From: an uncultured Clostridiaceae bacterium
GTDB lineage: Bacteria > Bacillota > Clostridia > TANB77 > CAG-508
DNA length: 14,642 nucleotides
Assembly (NCBI GenBank): GCA_958402495.1
Contig: CATXTS010000039.1
Coordinates: 1-14,642, forward strand
Direction of reading: 5' to 3'
The notes beneath the pieces are model-generated. The model had not been told where the DNA came from. It saw only the letters and a list, made by a program, of their open reading frames with translations, and searched no databases. Numbering within the stretch: the stretch's first letter is position 1; the number at the start of each line of letters is the position of its first letter. The position numbers and the translations under genes were made by a program. This document shows, in pieces, positions 12,361-14,642 of the stretch.

Positions 12361-14064
12361 ATGGTAGCTTTTTTGAAAAAAGAGAAAACCTTTGCTTATA
12401 TTATCATACTCTTAGTTTCCATCTTTGTATGCTTGCCACTTGCCAATAGTCATTTAGATATGACTTATGATGATGGTATACAACATATTTGTCGTTTAAT
12501 GGGAACAAAACAATCCATGCAAGAAGGACAGTCTTTTCCAGTGATTATGTCACAATTTTGTAATGGATTTGGCTATTCATGGAATTTGTTCTATAGTCCT
12601 TTAACTGCCTTTGGTCCATTATTATTACAATGGTTTGGAATATCTTTTAGTAGTTGTCTAAAATGGTTTATACTATTGGTTACAATACTAACTGGTATAG
12701 CCATGTATCATTTTGTAAAAGAAGTTAGCCATCACTATCTAATTGCTATCTTGGCATCCGTTTTTTACATATTAGCCCCATATCGATTAACCGATATGTA
12801 TATACGCTATGCGTTAGCAGAACTAGTATCCTTTTTGTTTTTACCACTTATCTTTTTAGGACTTTATCGCATACTCTACCGCTATAAAAAGAAGGATTAT
12901 TGGTTAGCAATTGGTACAATTGGCTTGATATTAACCCACACACTTATAGCATTTTATACAGCAATATTTTGCTGTATCTATGTTATTTTACATTATCAGA
13001 AAATAAAGAAGAAGAAACTTATAAAACCAATTGTTGTTAATGTATTATTAGCCATTATGATTACCAGTTTCTTTTGGATTCCTTTATTAGAAGTTAAACA
13101 AGCTACGCAATATGAAGTGTTTAAACCAGGTAGGATGGAAAGAACAGATGTATTAATTGCCTATAAGTTAGATATACCACAGTTGTTTTATACTACTGCC
13201 GATAGTGGTATGATTTATGAGATAGGATTTATGATTTTAATAGGACTATTGCTAACACCATGGGCTATTCAAAAGATGCGAAAAAGCCAAAAGATAAAAG
13301 CAAGTTGGTATAAAACGTATTTATTTATGCTTATTAGCGGTTTGGTTTGTTTGATAATGACTTTAAAGCTATTTCCCTTTGAACATTTACCAGCAATTTT
13401 TAAAATGTTGCAATTTTCTTTTAGATTATTAGAATTTTCTTCTTTTTTCTTAGCCGTAGTAGCTGCTATTAATTTTGGTATTTTAATTTACCATTTTGGA
13501 AAAAAAGAGTTCTATATCTTAGTAGGTGTTTGTTTGTTTTTAACTGTCTTTTTATTTACGCATTTGCGCTATAGAGAGCAACCTTTTGATGAAAGTATTT
13601 TATGGCCAGCTGTTCCAGTTACAGCAGAAACCGGTAGGGTACATGCTGGTTGCGCTAGTTTTGAATATTTACCTAGTAAAGCATTTGAGAATAGAAGTTA
13701 TATAGAAACCAGAGACCAGAAGGTACATTTAATAGAAGGTAGTGCACAAATAGAAGAACAGCAAAAAGAAAATACCAATTTATCTTTTCTTGTTTCTTAT
13801 GTGTTAACACAAACAAAATTGGAATTACCCTATATTTACTATCCAGGCTATACCGTTATAATGGAAATAGAAGGAAAAAAAGAAAATATACCTATTTATG
13901 AAACAGAAAACGGATTTGTAGGCATTAGTCTACCTATTTGTGAGCAAGCAAATGTACAAGTACAATATACGGGAACTATTTGGATGAAATTAGCAGCATT
14001 CATTTCTTTAGTTGGTGTTTGTATATTTATTGGATTGCACATGAAAAAACGTTCTAGAGGTTAG
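12361..14064 (+). CDS. Polytopic membrane protein, PTPS-related/GT-C-like (paralogue 2)
   Basis: This 567-residue protein is the tandem paralogue of the preceding gene. It shows the same order of features: a first helix (FAYIIILLVSIFVCLPLA), the loop TYDDGIQHICRL at 35-46 with acidic and histidine residues in matching places, and NGFGYSWNLFYSPL at 68-81. It also has HTLIAFYTAIF and the C-terminal extracytoplasmic domain with LPSKAF, LPYIYYPGY and VQYTGTIWMKL before a last helix. Sequence has diverged greatly, while length and topology are kept, so the duplication is old and both copies are under selection. Its ribosome binding site AAAAGGAG lies in the last codons of paralogue 1. The 3' end is inside the terminator stem. 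Function is inferred as for paralogue 1. Confidence 0.82.
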   Translation: MVAFLKKEKTFAYIIILLVSIFVCLPLANSHLDMTYDDGIQHICRLMGTKQSMQEGQSFPVIMSQFCNGFGYSWNLFYSPLTAFGPLLLQWFGISFSSCLKWFILLVTILTGIAMYHFVKEVSHHYLIAILASVFYILAPYRLTDMYIRYALAELVSFLFLPLIFLGLYRILYRYKKKDYWLAIGTIGLILTHTLIAFYTAIFCCIYVILHYQKIKKKKLIKPIVVNVLLAIMITSFFWIPLLEVKQATQYEVFKPGRMERTDVLIAYKLDIPQLFYTTADSGMIYEIGFMILIGLLLTPWAIQKMRKSQKIKASWYKTYLFMLISGLVCLIMTLKLFPFEHLPAIFKMLQFSFRLLEFSSFFLAVVAAINFGILIYHFGKKEFYILVGVCLFLTVFLFTHLRYREQPFDESILWPAVPVTAETGRVHAGCASFEYLPSKAFENRSYIETRDQKVHLIEGSAQIEEQQKENTNLSFLVSYVLTQTKLELPYIYYPGYTVIMEIEGKKENIPIYETENGFVGISLPICEQANVQVQYTGTIWMKLAAFISLVGVCIFIGLHMKKRSRG

Positions 14065-14082
14065 AGACCTTTAGAACGTTTT
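14046..14082. terminator. Bidirectional terminator shared by convergent genes
   Basis: AAAACGTTCTAGAGGT (14046-14061) pairs over 16 bases, with one G-U pair, with 14067-14082. The left arm encodes the last residues of the membrane protein and its stop lies in the loop. The right arm ends at the stop codon of the minus-strand small gene. A-rich and T-rich ends suit both directions. Confidence 0.85.
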
Positions 14083-14323
14083 ATATTGTCATAAACCAGA
14101 AAAATACTTTTTGACACAAGTTAGTAATTCCTATCAAAACGAGGGACATTATAAGAAACATTACTACTTTATGCCAGAACCGACTTCTAATATTTTTCTC
14201 AATTCTAGATTGATATTTGTGATAACACCAATCATAGAAAAATTTAAGAAGAAGGATAGCACCTTGACTTATAACAAGTATTAAAACAATGGCAAAGAGA
14301 AAGAAACGTATTCTCCGTTCCAT
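14081..14323 (-). CDS. Small two-helix membrane protein (80 aa)
   Basis: A short basic start (MERRIR) leads into a hydrophobic helix FFLFAIVLILVISQGAILLL at about 7-26. A basic cytoplasmic or wall-facing loop (HKYQSRIEKNIRSRFWHK) follows, then a second helix VVMFLIMSLVLIGITNL at about 53-69. By the positive-inside rule the N-terminus and possibly the loop face the cytoplasm. The gene is supported by AAAGGAGG eight bases before the ATG, a promoter with a perfect TTGACA, and a terminator abutting its stop. I do not recognise it with confidence; small membrane proteins next to der occur in other Firmicutes, for example DUF5359 proteins, but the similarity here is weak. Confidence 0.72.
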   Translation of the reverse strand: MERRIRFFLFAIVLILVISQGAILLLKFFYDWCYHKYQSRIEKNIRSRFWHKVVMFLIMSLVLIGITNLCQKVFFWFMTI

Positions 14324-14372
14324 AATCTTGGCCTCCTTTCTACTACATAGAAAAGTTTTTATTATCCAATTA

Positions 14373-14401
14373 ACTGTACTATACTATTACCAAAATGTCA
14401 A
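14373..14401 (-). promoter_or_regulatory. Promoter of the small membrane protein gene
   Basis: On the minus strand, a perfect TTGACA (14396-14401) lies 17 bases before TACAGT (14373-14378). A TATAGT is also near but only 12 bases from the -35. Confidence 0.6.
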
Positions 14402-14534
14402 CAAGATGGAAAGGGAATTTCTTGGTTTGTAGGACAACAGAAAATAAGCCCTTAAAGCCCAAAACAAGAGAATATAGGAATATAAAAAAGTAATAGAATA
14501 TTCCGAAATATTACGTATAAATCCAGAAAGATAA

Positions 14535-14563
14535 TTGACTTAAATGCTAAAATGCGGTAAAAT
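14535..14563 (+). promoter_or_regulatory. Promoter of der
   Basis: TTGACT (14535-14540), a 17-base spacer and TAAAAT (14558-14563) lie 31 bases before the der start codon. Between this and the divergent promoter (14402-14534) no other feature is supported. Confidence 0.75.
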
Positions 14564-14594
14564 AGGGAAGAAGTGGAAGAGGTGAACAAGGAAT

Positions 14595-14642
14595 ATGAAG
14601 CAAGTAGTGGCAATTGTAGGAAGACCAAACGTAGGAAAGTCT
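14595..14642 (+). CDS. der: GTPase Der (EngA), first 16 codons (3' end outside window)
   Basis: The visible product is MKQVVAIVGRPNVGKS, the first strand and the G1/P-loop (GRPNVGKS) of the N-terminal GTPase domain of Der. Der is the essential double-GTPase for assembly of the large ribosomal subunit. Other Era/Obg-like GTPases share GxPNVGKS, but an N-terminus this short before the P-loop and starting MKxVVAIVGRPNVGK is typical of Der. Ribosome binding is by AGAGGTG or the closer AAGG upstream. The rest of the gene lies beyond the window. Confidence 0.92.
   Translation, partial: MKQVVAIVGRPNVGKS

Overview
The window looks like chromosomal DNA of a low-GC Gram-positive anaerobe, most likely a member of the Clostridia (Lachnospiraceae-like). 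It has strong AAGGAGG-type ribosome binding sites, sigma-A promoters with 17-base spacers, a four-cysteine ribosomal protein L32, and a mix of clostridial families (SAP/DUF6434, DUF3781, DUF1697, DUF3795). No plasmid, phage structural, integrase or transposase gene, RNA gene or CRISPR array is visible.

Left part (1 to about 6970): a very AT-rich accessory region, all genes on the plus strand. It opens with the C-terminal half of a family 2 glycosyltransferase and a decayed DUF3795 gene. Then comes a tightly spaced five-gene operon: a SAP-domain protein, a cysteine-rich zinc-ribbon-like protein, DUF3781, DUF1697 and an AAA/ABC-type ATPase. Next is a two-gene overlapping unit (DUF6036-like nucleotidyltransferase plus a small unknown partner), followed by an ORF6N-domain DNA-binding protein and a GNAT acetyltransferase.

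The most unusual feature of this part is that the 3' end of asnB occurs three times on the minus strand. The intact copy is at 7016, a readable 26-codon copy is at 5197-5274, and a decayed copy with an in-frame stop is at 3906-3978. The copies bracket the two small gene sets, and decay increases with distance from the intact gene. This is the pattern expected if DNA was inserted repeatedly at the asnB 3' end. The two better copies also carry a hairpin just after the stop codon, and its core matches a 43-base perfect palindrome inside the ORF6N coding sequence.

Right part (7016 to the end): a more ordinary chromosomal backbone. asnB (glutamine-hydrolysing asparagine synthetase) lies on the minus strand. 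It is followed by two divergent small hypothetical genes (80 and 142 aa), a 59-aa minus-strand gene with its own consensus promoter and terminator, rpmF (L32) with a consensus promoter, and a two-gene operon of paralogous polytopic membrane proteins that look like lipid-linked-sugar (GT-C-like) enzymes. Last are a small two-helix membrane protein on the minus strand and the first 16 codons of der (EngA GTPase).

Transcription units on the right are cleanly separated, and most have a recognisable promoter and hairpin terminator. Two terminators overlap or abut the ends of coding sequences.
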